Source: CAZKBP01 sp964551015 (GTDB lineage: Bacteria > Bacteroidota > Bacteroidia > Cytophagales > Microscillaceae). Taken from it: 64,000 bases of DNA. The DNA lies in NCBI GenBank assembly GCA_964551015.1, contig CAZKBP010000001.1, positions 62,001-126,000 of the forward strand, in the 5' to 3' direction. Below the pieces are notes generated by a model. The model was not told where the DNA came from. It saw only the letters and a program-made list of their open reading frames with translations, and ran no database searches. The stretch's first letter is position 1. The number at the start of each line of letters is the position of its first letter. Below are positions 17,550 to 26,630 of the stretch, piece by piece. The translations under genes and the position numbers were made by a program.

Positions 17550-18239
17550 ATGAAAATATCTTGGTGGAAAATATTAACAATCTTTTTACTCCTCTACACC
17601 TTGGTGATGGGCATACTCGGACCTATCCCTCGCCTCGCTATTGTCAACGAAAGTATTCGTAACCTCTATTTTCACGTACCTATGTGGTTTGGGATGATTA
17701 TCATATTGGCGGTGTCTGTGGTTTATTCCATTCGCTACCTGAGGGGCGCACGATTGGAAAATGATTTGATCGCCGTAGAAGCAGTCAACATAGGCATTGT
17801 ATATGGTATGCTCGGAATCGTTACGGGCATGATCTGGGCACAATACACTTGGGGTACTTTCTGGCACGGTGATCCGAAGCAAAATGCTTCGGCGATTGGC
17901 CTTCTGATTTATTTAGCCTACACGGTTTTAAGAGGCTCTTTCAAAGATGATCAGCAGCGTGCCCGCATTTCGGCGATCTACAATATTTTTGCTTTCGCCA
18001 CGCTGGTTCCTTTGATCTTTATTTTACCTCGTCTGACCGATTCCATGCACCCGGGCAATGGAGGAAATCCCGGCTTCAATAGCTATGACTTGGATAGCAA
18101 TATGCGCTTAGTTTTCTATCCGGCGGTTATCGCCTGGACATTACTAGGTTGGTGGATCGTGAGTTTGCGAGTTCGTTTCCGACAGTTGCAAGAGCAGCTA
18201 TTGGATAGATTAGAACGTAACGAATTGGTGGAATCTTAG
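17550..18239 (+). CDS. ccmC: Cytochrome c biogenesis protein CcmC
   Basis: CcmC delivers haem to the chaperone CcmE at the periplasmic face of the inner membrane. The 229 residues have six membrane helices. The haem-binding WWD-type loop is WGTFWHGDPKQNASAIGLLI (near residues 105-125), a Bacteroidota-like variant of WGTxWxWD. Candidate axial histidines are in NLYFHVPMWF and in the TDSMHPGNGG loop. It is the second gene of the ccm operon, 146 bases after ccmB. Confidence 0.94.
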   Translation: MKISWWKILTIFLLLYTLVMGILGPIPRLAIVNESIRNLYFHVPMWFGMIIILAVSVVYSIRYLRGARLENDLIAVEAVNIGIVYGMLGIVTGMIWAQYTWGTFWHGDPKQNASAIGLLIYLAYTVLRGSFKDDQQRARISAIYNIFAFATLVPLIFILPRLTDSMHPGNGGNPGFNSYDLDSNMRLVFYPAVIAWTLLGWWIVSLRVRFRQLQEQLLDRLERNELVES

Positions 18240-18281
18240 TTAATAGATAAGTACCTTGTGATTTAGTAGTAAAAGAAATTT

Positions 18282-18497
18282 ATGAAGAAATTTATTCTAA
18301 TATTCTTGCTCTGTGGTTTAAGTTTCGCTCAAGCCTTAGCTCAATCTTCTAAAGTGGAAATGGCTGACCTTATGCGATCCAACGGAAAAATCTACGTGGT
18401 TGTGGCCGTGCTGACAACCATACTGTTAGGCTTGTTTGCGTACCTGTTCCGCTTGGAGCGAAAGCTAAATCGTTTGGAAAAAGAAATCGAAGAATAA
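18282..18497 (+). CDS. ccmD: Small membrane protein CcmD
   Basis: The 71 residues hold a probable cleaved signal (ending ALAQ), one transmembrane helix (YVVVAVLTTILLGLFAYLF) and a charged cytoplasmic tail RLERKLNRLEKEIEE, the CcmD topology. CcmD stabilises the CcmC-CcmE complex and promotes release of holo-CcmE. The position between ccmC and ccmE supports the call; the sequence alone would be too short. Confidence 0.85.
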   Translation: MKKFILIFLLCGLSFAQALAQSSKVEMADLMRSNGKIYVVVAVLTTILLGLFAYLFRLERKLNRLEKEIEE

Positions 18498-18580
18498 ATA
18501 AATACGGGTTGACGAACCGAGCAACTTGGTTTAGGCATCCGAATAGCATTTTAACAAAGGAAAAATAAAGGAAAAAAGAT

Positions 18581-19012
18581 ATGAAAATAGGACACATTAT
18601 CGGAATCGTGGTGATTGCCGTAGCGATCGCGGTCATTGTTTCTACTGCTGGTGATGCTAGCCAGTATGTTTCTTTTCAAGAGGCTTTTCAACTGGCAGAA
18701 TCAGGGAATAATACAAAAATCCACGTAGTTGGTCAGCTCAAAAAAGACCAACAAGGCAACATCTTGGAAACAAGTTACAATCCAGCCCGAGACCCCAATC
18801 TGTTTACTTTCACCTTGATTGATAACCAAAATCAAGAAGCTAAAGTTATTTACCGAGGGCCTAAACCTGCTGACTTTGATCGCTCCGAGCAAATCGTAGT
18901 GATCGGAAGCGCACAAGAAGGTTATTTCGTGGCAAATAAAATTTTGATGAAATGCCCTTCCAAATATCAAGAAAATGAGTTGGAAGTAAAAGAGGCTCAA
19001 GCCAAGGGATAA
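18581..19012 (+). CDS. ccmE: Haem chaperone CcmE, CxxxY variant
   Basis: CcmE is the periplasmic membrane-anchored chaperone that carries haem to the CcmF ligase. The 143 residues comprise one N-terminal membrane helix and an OB-fold (VVGQLKKD, FTFTLIDNQ, VIYRGPKPADF, IVVIGSAQEGYFVANKILMKCPSKY). The haem-attaching residue is normally His in HxxxY; here it is C125 in CPSKY with Y129, the CxxxY form known from some anaerobes and archaea. It is the fourth gene of ccmBCDEF. Confidence 0.93.
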   Translation: MKIGHIIGIVVIAVAIAVIVSTAGDASQYVSFQEAFQLAESGNNTKIHVVGQLKKDQQGNILETSYNPARDPNLFTFTLIDNQNQEAKVIYRGPKPADFDRSEQIVVIGSAQEGYFVANKILMKCPSKYQENELEVKEAQAKG

Positions 19013-19230
19013 CGCCAAATCACGGGTTTCAGTTTATAAGGTTTTCTCCAACGAAGAGATAAAAAAAGACTGGCAAACTGAAGCCTTCGTGAACCTTAAG
19101 GTTTCACAAAATGTTGAAAGTTAGAAAGATGAATATCTCAAAATAGTGGCTTTCAGATTGAGCACAATATTGCTGTATTTTACAGGAAAAGCCAACCTGA
19201 AATCTACAACTTGTAACCTGCAATCAAAAA

Positions 19231-21807
19231 ATGATCAATACTCTTCCAGGCAATATCGGACACCTTTTGGTAATTGCTTCTTTTGTGAGTGCCGTGCTGG
19301 TAACCATTGGTTACTTCATAACCACAAACCTGCCTCAGACCGCAGCGTATCTTCCAAAACGGGAGCAATGGTTTCGTTTTTCACGTGCGATCTTTGCTGT
19401 TCACGCTTTGACAATTTTGGGCGTGGTGATGGCTCTGTTTTATATTATATACAATCATCTCTACGAATATCATTATGCTTGGAATCACTCCTCAAACAAT
19501 CTGCCGATTCATTACATGATTTCCTGCTTTTGGGAAGGGCAGGAGGGAAGCTTTCTACTCTGGATGTTTTGGCATGCTTTGCTAGGAGCCATCTTGATCG
19601 TGACTAATAAAAGCTGGGAAGCTCCTGTGATGGCCATCTTCATGGCGGTGCAGGCTTTTCTCTGCTCCATGATTCTCGGGATTGTTGTATTTGGTATAAA
19701 AATCGGAAGCGATCCTTTTATACTGCTGAGAGATGCCATGCCGCATATTCCGGTCTTTCAGGAAGGTTCCCCCAATTACAACCCGAATTTTGTGCCCGAG
19801 GATGGCACGGGCTTGAATCCACTTCTGCAGAATTACTGGATGGTCATTCACCCGCCTACTCTTTTTCTGGGCTTTGCTACTACACTTATTCCTTTTGCTT
19901 ATTGTATGGCCGGTCTTTGGCAGAAGAGGTTCAAAGAATGGGTTCGTCCCGCTCTGCCTTGGGCTTTGTTTTCGGGAGCCATCTTGGGGCTGGGCATCCT
20001 GATGGGTGGCTACTGGGCCTACGAAACGCTCAATTTTGGAGGTTATTGGAATTGGGATCCGGTAGAAAATGCCGTATTTGTACCTTGGCTGGTCTTGGTG
20101 GCAAGTATTCACATGATGATCGTTTTCAAGAAAAATAGTACCGCCCTCAAAACGGCCATCATTCTGGTAATCAGTACTTTTATCCTGATTTTATATTCTA
20201 CTTTCCTGACGAGAAGTGGTATTTTGGGAAATGCTTCGGTACACTCTTTCACAGATTTGGGGCTTTCTGGTCAGTTGTTGCTTTATCTTCTGAGCTTTAC
20301 TTTACTCTCCATTGCTCTGGTAGTTTGGCGATGGAAAGCCATGCCCGTGGCTAAGCAAGAGGTTTCTACCTACACGCGTGAGTTTTGGATTTTCATGGGA
20401 GCCACGGTTTTATGTTTGGCAAGCTTTCAGGTACTCTGGACTACCTCTATCCCGGTGTTTAACTCGATCGTAGAAGCCTTTGGCTCCGTGTCTAATTTGG
20501 CTCTACCTGCTGACCAAATCGAGCATTACACCAAATTTCAACTGTGGACAGGCGTTCTGATTGCGGTTTTCTCGGGCACTGGGCAGTTTTTCTTCTGGAA
20601 AAAGATGGATCGTGAACAGCTTCTCAATGCACTCACTTTTCCGCTCATCATTACCTTGTTGGCCTCGGCGGCTTGGATTGCTTTGGGGAGCGTACAAAAC
20701 TGGAAGTTTATTGTACTCCTGACCACCTCCGTTTACTCCATTACCGCAAATCTATTCATACTGACGTCACTCCTTCGGCGAAAGAATTTCAAGCTCACAG
20801 GAGGCTCTATTGCCCACATTGGTGTGGCCATGATGTTGTTGGGAATTATGTTCTCTTCGGGTTACTCCAGCATTGTTTCTAAAAACAATTCTGGTCTTTT
20901 GCTCTTTGATCCAGAAAATTTGGACGAAGGCTTTACCTCTGAAAATGAGAACAATGTCTTGCTCTGGCTCAACCGTCCGATCAAGATGAAAGACTACCAA
21001 GTGACCTATCGAGGTGATTATATTGAATCCCCTGATTTTCCTGATTACATTCGCAAGCGTGATCTCGTGCCGATTGAAGACCCCTTCCAAGCGGTTACAT
21101 TAGAAAAGCTAAGTTATGAAGAAAAAACCTATTATGAGCGGGGCGATACCTTACGCATTTACCCTGAAAACACTTACTATAGGGTAGAATATCGAGACGA
21201 AAGCGGACGTGTGTTTGCCCTTTATCCGAGAGCACAAGTGAATCCAAACATGGGCTTGATTGCTTCTCCAGATATCCGTAGAGGTTTGAAGAGTGATCTC
21301 TACACGCACGTTTCCTCTATCCCTGATCCTTCTCAGGAAAAAGAATGGAGCGAAACCGAAGAGCATCAAGTCAGCCCGCAGGATACTTTTTTCCTCAATG
21401 ATTACGTAGCGATTTTCGAAGGGGTACAGCGTATGGCCTCCGATGAGCTGATCCAACTTACTTCTAACGATGCAGGGGTAGAAGCCAAAATCCGAGTATT
21501 GGCCAAAGATCGTGAGATCGCCATGCATCCGAAATTTGTTATCAAAGATTCTCGTTTCGCCCGTATCCCTGATGTATCAGACGAACTAGGTCTGAGAATT
21601 ACCTTGCTAAATATCAACCCTGATGAGGGGAAATTTACCTTTGGGGTCAATACTACTCAGAAGGATTATATCATCATGAAAGCCTTGGAAAAACCACTGA
21701 TTAACGTGCTTTGGTTGGGTACACTGGTATTAATGCTAGGTTTCAGTGTGGCAATCTATCGGCGTTATAGCGAGTTTAGCAAAATGCGGAATAAGGGCAT
21801 GGAATAG
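19231..21807 (+). CDS. ccmF: Cytochrome c haem-lyase subunit CcmF
   Basis: CcmF is the membrane core of haem ligation to apocytochrome c. The 858-residue protein has about 14-15 membrane helices. The WWD signature is NFGGYWNWDPVENAVFVPWL (near residues 270-290), with conserved histidines in FIIYNHLYEYHYAWNHS and WMVIHPPTLFLG. A large extracytoplasmic insert spans residues ~560-820 before the last helix. A 218-base gap separates it from ccmE, and a hairpin terminator follows. CcmG/CcmH partners are not seen here. Confidence 0.95.
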   Translation: MINTLPGNIGHLLVIASFVSAVLVTIGYFITTNLPQTAAYLPKREQWFRFSRAIFAVHALTILGVVMALFYIIYNHLYEYHYAWNHSSNNLPIHYMISCFWEGQEGSFLLWMFWHALLGAILIVTNKSWEAPVMAIFMAVQAFLCSMILGIVVFGIKIGSDPFILLRDAMPHIPVFQEGSPNYNPNFVPEDGTGLNPLLQNYWMVIHPPTLFLGFATTLIPFAYCMAGLWQKRFKEWVRPALPWALFSGAILGLGILMGGYWAYETLNFGGYWNWDPVENAVFVPWLVLVASIHMMIVFKKNSTALKTAIILVISTFILILYSTFLTRSGILGNASVHSFTDLGLSGQLLLYLLSFTLLSIALVVWRWKAMPVAKQEVSTYTREFWIFMGATVLCLASFQVLWTTSIPVFNSIVEAFGSVSNLALPADQIEHYTKFQLWTGVLIAVFSGTGQFFFWKKMDREQLLNALTFPLIITLLASAAWIALGSVQNWKFIVLLTTSVYSITANLFILTSLLRRKNFKLTGGSIAHIGVAMMLLGIMFSSGYSSIVSKNNSGLLLFDPENLDEGFTSENENNVLLWLNRPIKMKDYQVTYRGDYIESPDFPDYIRKRDLVPIEDPFQAVTLEKLSYEEKTYYERGDTLRIYPENTYYRVEYRDESGRVFALYPRAQVNPNMGLIASPDIRRGLKSDLYTHVSSIPDPSQEKEWSETEEHQVSPQDTFFLNDYVAIFEGVQRMASDELIQLTSNDAGVEAKIRVLAKDREIAMHPKFVIKDSRFARIPDVSDELGLRITLLNINPDEGKFTFGVNTTQKDYIIMKALEKPLINVLWLGTLVLMLGFSVAIYRRYSEFSKMRNKGME

Positions 21808-21885
21808 AAGCCAGTTACTAAACTTTAACGCTGAAAAACAACAAAGCCGAACTTTGTAGTATTTTTTCAAAAAAAATATCGTATT

Positions 21886-21921
21886 TAGCGAGGTAATTCT
21901 TTTATCTCGCTATTTTATTTT
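21886..21921 (+). terminator. Probable terminator of the ccm operon
   Basis: TAGCGAG (21886-21892) pairs with CTCGCTA (21906-21912) around a 13-nt loop, and the T-rich TTTTATTTT follows. It lies 78 bases beyond the ccmF stop and just before the next start at 21931. Confidence 0.6.
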
Positions 21922-21930
21922 GTTTGGTTT

Positions 21931-24474
21931 ATGAAATTCCTTTACCTTCAAGCATTATTTGCTTGCTTAAGCATCACTCTACACGCACAAACAAATCAGA
22001 TGCAATCACCCGAAGAATTCTTCGGCTTTACTTGGGGCGAACGCTTTGCTTACCATCATCAGATCGTAGCCTACTTTCGCCATATTGCTCAACAATCCGA
22101 TCGAGTCAAACTCATCGAGTATGGACAAACTCACGAGGGGCGTTCCCAAATTGCGGCCATTATTTCTGCTCCCGAAAATCTCCAATCTCTAGAAGATATT
22201 CGCCAAAACAACCTCAAATCCATTGGAATGCTCGCTGGAAATCCAGATGGAAAACGCTTACTGACGGTCTGGCTCAATTACAGCATTCACGGGAACGAAT
22301 CGGCGGGAGTAATCGCCTCCGTGCCTACCTTATATGCACTGGTAAACGATCAAAGACCAGAAATCGCGGATTGGCTCCAAGAAATGATTGTAGTCATCGA
22401 CCCCAGTGTCAATCCAGACGGCTATGCCCGCTATGTCAACTGGTATCAGCAGAAGGTAGGCATTCCCCCCAGCACCTCGCCCAATACTTGGGAGCACGAT
22501 GAGCCCTGGCCGGGAGGGCGTTACAATCATTATCTTTTTGATCTCAACCGAGACTGGGCTTGGCAAAGCCAGCTAGAAACCCGTAACCGTTTAAAGCTTT
22601 ATCACGATTGGATGCCCCAAGTTCACGCGGATTTACACGAGATGGGCTACAATAGCCCTTATTTCTTCGCTCCGGCTGCTAAACCCTTCCACGAGGAGAT
22701 CACTGATTGGCAGAGAGAGTTTCAAACCTATTTAGGTAAGAACCATAGCAAATATTTTGACGAAAAAGGATGGCTTTATTATACCAAAGAGGTTTATGAC
22801 CTGTTTTATCCGGGTTATGGGGACACATGGCCTATTTTTAACGGGGCGATGGGTTTTACCTACGAACAAGGTGGAAGCGGGCGTGCTGGCATACAAATCA
22901 CAACCGAAACCAAGGATACGCTCAGCCTAAAAGATCGCTATCAACACCATTTTACCACGAGCTTGTCTACGATCGAGATTAGTTATCAATATCGAGAGCG
23001 ATTGCTCAATGAGTTTGATCGTTATTTTGCTAATGGTCAAAAAACTACCTCGGATACTTACCAAAGCTATGTAATCAAGGCGGGCAAAACGCCCGATCGC
23101 CAGAAAGCCCTGCTCGATCTATTAGACTTGCAAAAAATTCAGTACGGCTCTCCTCGTAAAGCGGGCGTCAATCTCAGCGGCCTTGCCTATCAAGATCAAC
23201 AAAATAAGAGTTTTAGTTTGGAAGAAGAGGATATTGTCATCAGTGCCAGTCAGCCCAAGGCTAAGCTTCTAAAAGTACTTTTTGAGCCTCAGTCCGAACT
23301 AGAAGATTCTCTTACTTATGACCTGACGGCTTGGGCTTTGCCTTATGCTTATAATCTGGAAAGCTACGCTCTTACCCAAAGGCTTGATCCTAATTTGGAG
23401 GCAGAACCAAAAGAATGGGAAGATTATGAGGTACCCAGCGAAATGCCTTATGCTTATCTGATCCCCTGGCACGATGTGAAACAAGCCCGTTTTTTAGGAA
23501 AACTTCTTCAAAATGAAATCAAAGTGCGTTTTGCCGAAAAAGATTTTACACTCCATGAAGAAACCTTTCCTAGAGGAACGCTGGTAGTGCTCAAAGCTGA
23601 CCAAAATACCAAAAGACAGAACTGGAACCAAACCCTCGTCCAACTGGCTAATCAGCAAGAACAAGAAATCTTTCCAATTCAGAGTGGCTTAGTGGCGGAA
23701 GGAAAAGATTTAGGCTCAGATTATGTCCGCCCCGTTTTAGCCCGTAAAATTGCCTTAGTAGGCGGCGAGGGTGTGGGTACAAGTGATTTTGGAGAGTTAT
23801 GGCACTATTTTGAACAGGTTCTTGAGTACCCGGTTTCCGTCATTAATCGGGATCAGCTGGGGAGAATTTCTGCTCAAGATTTTCAAGTACTCGTCTTGCC
23901 CTCAGGAAATTACAACGAATACAGTCGAGCCATTGAGGAGTTTGCCTCGGCAGGAGGGAAAGTAATTGCTCTGGAGAGAGCGATCCGAACGCTGACGGAT
24001 TTTTCTAACAACCGACTCGGTAAGCAACTCAAAAAAATGGAGCAAGAAGAGGAAAAACAGCAAAACCCCAAGGAAGATAGCGTCAAAAGCGAAAAATTAC
24101 TCAAAAAATATGGAGAGCGTGAACGAAGAAATCTAAGCGAAAGCGTAGCCGGTGCGATTTTCAAGGTCACGCTGGATGCTTCTCATCCCTTAGCCTTTGG
24201 GCAAGATAGCATCTACTATGTCATGAAACAAAATTCAAAGATCTACCCTTATCTGCCCGAAGGAGGATGGAATGTAGGTACTTTTCCCCCAGATGCTCAC
24301 GTGAGTGGATTTGTGGGTTATGAGTTAAAAAGAAAATTGAAACATAGCTTGGCTTTTGGGGTAGAATCCCAAGGGCGAGGTCAATTGATCTATTTTGTAG
24401 ATTCTCCCGTCTTCCGAGGTTTCTGGCACAGTGGAAAACTACTGATGGCTAATGCACTCTTTTTAGTGGATTGA
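21931..24474 (+). CDS. Secreted M14-family zinc carboxypeptidase
   Basis: The signal peptide ends in TLHAQ (about residue 20). The M14 domain follows: the zinc ligands HxxE in NYSIHGNESAG (His and Glu near residues 115-118), substrate-binding DPSVNPDGYARY, the third zinc His in VHADLHEMGYNSPYFF, and the catalytic Glu region FTYEQGGSGRAG. The remaining ~450 residues are a Bacteroidota-specific extension, ending with a region rich in Lys and Glu and a beta-rich tail. No T9SS domain is seen, so it is probably periplasmic. Peptide C-terminal residues are the expected substrate. Confidence 0.92.
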   Translation: MKFLYLQALFACLSITLHAQTNQMQSPEEFFGFTWGERFAYHHQIVAYFRHIAQQSDRVKLIEYGQTHEGRSQIAAIISAPENLQSLEDIRQNNLKSIGMLAGNPDGKRLLTVWLNYSIHGNESAGVIASVPTLYALVNDQRPEIADWLQEMIVVIDPSVNPDGYARYVNWYQQKVGIPPSTSPNTWEHDEPWPGGRYNHYLFDLNRDWAWQSQLETRNRLKLYHDWMPQVHADLHEMGYNSPYFFAPAAKPFHEEITDWQREFQTYLGKNHSKYFDEKGWLYYTKEVYDLFYPGYGDTWPIFNGAMGFTYEQGGSGRAGIQITTETKDTLSLKDRYQHHFTTSLSTIEISYQYRERLLNEFDRYFANGQKTTSDTYQSYVIKAGKTPDRQKALLDLLDLQKIQYGSPRKAGVNLSGLAYQDQQNKSFSLEEEDIVISASQPKAKLLKVLFEPQSELEDSLTYDLTAWALPYAYNLESYALTQRLDPNLEAEPKEWEDYEVPSEMPYAYLIPWHDVKQARFLGKLLQNEIKVRFAEKDFTLHEETFPRGTLVVLKADQNTKRQNWNQTLVQLANQQEQEIFPIQSGLVAEGKDLGSDYVRPVLARKIALVGGEGVGTSDFGELWHYFEQVLEYPVSVINRDQLGRISAQDFQVLVLPSGNYNEYSRAIEEFASAGGKVIALERAIRTLTDFSNNRLGKQLKKMEQEEEKQQNPKEDSVKSEKLLKKYGERERRNLSESVAGAIFKVTLDASHPLAFGQDSIYYVMKQNSKIYPYLPEGGWNVGTFPPDAHVSGFVGYELKRKLKHSLAFGVESQGRGQLIYFVDSPVFRGFWHSGKLLMANALFLVD

Positions 24475-24618
24475 ACGACTAGTGAACCGTGAGCTGCATA
24501 GAGAATTTGCTCGTGTCTTTTGCCATTTCAGCTTGACTGCTGACGGCTAATTACTTAAGATTATTGACGAATATTGACAAAAAATTTTGTTTATTTGTCA
24601 GGGAAAAACTAATCTGCC

Positions 24619-25269
24619 ATGGACTACAAGGAATTAAGGAAATTAGTCCGCCAAGGAGAGGGTTTGAATCTAGAATTCAAGCTCAAAGCCAACCACCCCG
24701 AAAAGATCGTAAGAGAAGCCGTTGCTTTTGCTAATTCAGAAGGAGGAATTTTGTTGGTCGGTGTGAATGATGATAAAGTAATCAAAGGCTTAAAATATGC
24801 GGGCGAAGATGAATATGTACTCACCAAAGCACTGGAAGAATATTGTAACCCCCCTCTCCCGTATACCCTAGAAAAAATCCCTGTTGAGCAAGACCGTGAG
24901 GTGCTCGTTTTTCACATTCCCAAGAGCAATAAAGTACACTACGTTATCGAGGACTTTAAGACCCGCTGGGGGAGGGCTTACGTGCGGGTAGAAGACAAGA
25001 GTATGAAAGCTAGTCGTGAAATGAGGGACATCCTCAGGGGGAAGAAGAGTAAAAGAAATATCAAATTTAGATACGGAGAAAAGGAGCGTATTCTGATGCA
25101 ATATCTAGAAAATAATCATCGCATTACGGTGGACGAATTTTCCAAAACGGCAAATATTCCCCGTCGAGTGGCCTCTCGTACGCTTGTGCTGATGGTACTG
25201 GCCAAGGTAATTCAGATTCAGCCCAATTCTATGTTTAACTCCTTTGAGTTTGTAGAAGCACCCAAATAA
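24619..25269 (+). CDS. AlbA_2/Schlafen-type putative DNA-binding protein with C-terminal winged helix
   Basis: Residues 5-120 fit the Schlafen AlbA_2 domain: GLNLEFKLKANHPEKIVREA and FANSEGGILLVGVNDD are its hallmark glutamate and glycine motifs, followed by WGRAYVRVEDKSMKASREM. Residues ~150-205 look like a winged helix (ILMQYLENNHRITVDEFSKT...RRVASRTLVLMV). It is inferred to be a transcription regulator or nucleic-acid-binding protein. Upstream, two TATTGAC copies at 24562-24568 and 24572-24578, spaced exactly one helical turn, may be a binding site. Confidence 0.85.
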   Translation: MDYKELRKLVRQGEGLNLEFKLKANHPEKIVREAVAFANSEGGILLVGVNDDKVIKGLKYAGEDEYVLTKALEEYCNPPLPYTLEKIPVEQDREVLVFHIPKSNKVHYVIEDFKTRWGRAYVRVEDKSMKASREMRDILRGKKSKRNIKFRYGEKERILMQYLENNHRITVDEFSKTANIPRRVASRTLVLMVLAKVIQIQPNSMFNSFEFVEAPK

Positions 25270-25395
25270 AGATTGAAGCGGAAAGATCAGAAGCATTTTT
25301 GGAGCCTTAAAGTTTGATCTCGACCTTTGATCCTTCCAGCTTCACGCACAATCTTAACATTAACTAACAACCCACAAAGGACAACTGATTGAACT

Positions 25396-26556
25396 ATGTC
25401 CAATTCACAATTTAAGTTACCGAGTATTTCTACGCTGGCAGGCACCTCAGTCGCCAATTTTTTCCGCACGATACGAGGCAGAAAAGTGGAGCGACGTTAC
25501 GTACACGTGCTCTTGATTACTCTTTTGATTATTCTGGTGAGCGTACCTTTTCGCTGGTATGACCAATTGCGTTATTACCTCAAAATCAGACGTTATCAGT
25601 TCAAAGAGCCTCCGGTTTTTATTCTTGGACATTGGCGAAGTGGAACTACTTTTTTACACAATGTACTCTGTCGTGATCCCAAGGCGGGTTATATGACCAC
25701 TTATCTGGGGCTTTTCCCACAGGGGATGGCTAGCAAATGGATTTTTAAAACATTCATGGGAGCCGTCATGCCCAAGAAAAGACCCAGTGACAATGTTAAA
25801 CTTTCTCCCGATTTCCCACAGGAAGATGAATTTGCTCTGGGCAATCTCTATCACTACTGCTATTATCATTTTTTTCACTTTCCTCACGATTATGCAGATT
25901 ACTACCAACGCTATGTAGAATTTAAAGGGAAGCCTCAGGTACGCCAACGCTGGAAAAAAGTCTATGATTACCTGATCCGCAAAGCCCTCATCAACACGGG
26001 AGGGCAGAGGGCTATTTTCAAAAATCCAGTCAACACGGGGCGTATTCCTGAGTTGCTGGAGCTCTACCCGAAAGCGCGTTTTATTTTTATTTACCGAAAT
26101 CCAGTGGTCGTTTACCTCTCTACCAAGAAGTTTTTTGTGAAACTCTTACCCACTTTGCAATTTCAAGACATCAGCGAAGAGGAGATTTCCCACCTGATTT
26201 TGGATGTTTATCAACGCCTCTTGCAAGATTATGAGCGTGAGAAAGCTTTGATCCCTCAGGAACAATTGATAGAGATCAAATTTGAAGATTTTGAAGATGC
26301 TCCTCTCTCTCATTTGCAATCCATTTATCAATACCTTGGCTTAGATAATTGGGAAGAAGCTAGGCCTGATCTAGATAGGTATCTTCAAAGCTTGCAGTCT
26401 TATCAAAAAAATCGCTATCAAATCACCCGCTCCGAGCTAGATTTGGTCTTGGAACAATGGAAGTTCACGATGGAAAAGTGGTCTTACCAAGTACCAGAAA
26501 ATCTACAGGTGATTGAAGACAAGGATACCAGGATGGCAGGCTCGGATCAGGACTGA
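25396..26556 (+). CDS. Sulfotransferase-family protein
   Basis: The 5'-phosphosulfate loop is ILGHWRSGTTFLHNVLCRDP near residues 75-95, and the 3'-phosphate motif is RFIFIYRNPVVVYLSTKKF. Both are needed for PAPS binding, so transfer of sulfate from PAPS to a carbohydrate or lipid is expected. A hydrophobic segment at residues 35-52 (VLLITLLIILVSVPF) suggests membrane attachment. The acceptor is unknown. The gene is single and convergent with the DUF3857 gene. Confidence 0.88.
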   Translation: MSNSQFKLPSISTLAGTSVANFFRTIRGRKVERRYVHVLLITLLIILVSVPFRWYDQLRYYLKIRRYQFKEPPVFILGHWRSGTTFLHNVLCRDPKAGYMTTYLGLFPQGMASKWIFKTFMGAVMPKKRPSDNVKLSPDFPQEDEFALGNLYHYCYYHFFHFPHDYADYYQRYVEFKGKPQVRQRWKKVYDYLIRKALINTGGQRAIFKNPVNTGRIPELLELYPKARFIFIYRNPVVVYLSTKKFFVKLLPTLQFQDISEEEISHLILDVYQRLLQDYEREKALIPQEQLIEIKFEDFEDAPLSHLQSIYQYLGLDNWEEARPDLDRYLQSLQSYQKNRYQITRSELDLVLEQWKFTMEKWSYQVPENLQVIEDKDTRMAGSDQD

Positions 26557-26630
26557 AATCAGCAAGACTATTCACCTAAGTAATTAAGAAACGACATATC
26601 CTCTAAACGAGGTGCTTTGCTGTATTTTTA

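Noticed and set aside
18240..18281. Separate small gene between ccmC and ccmD
   Set aside because: Only 42 bases with no start-stop pair of useful length.
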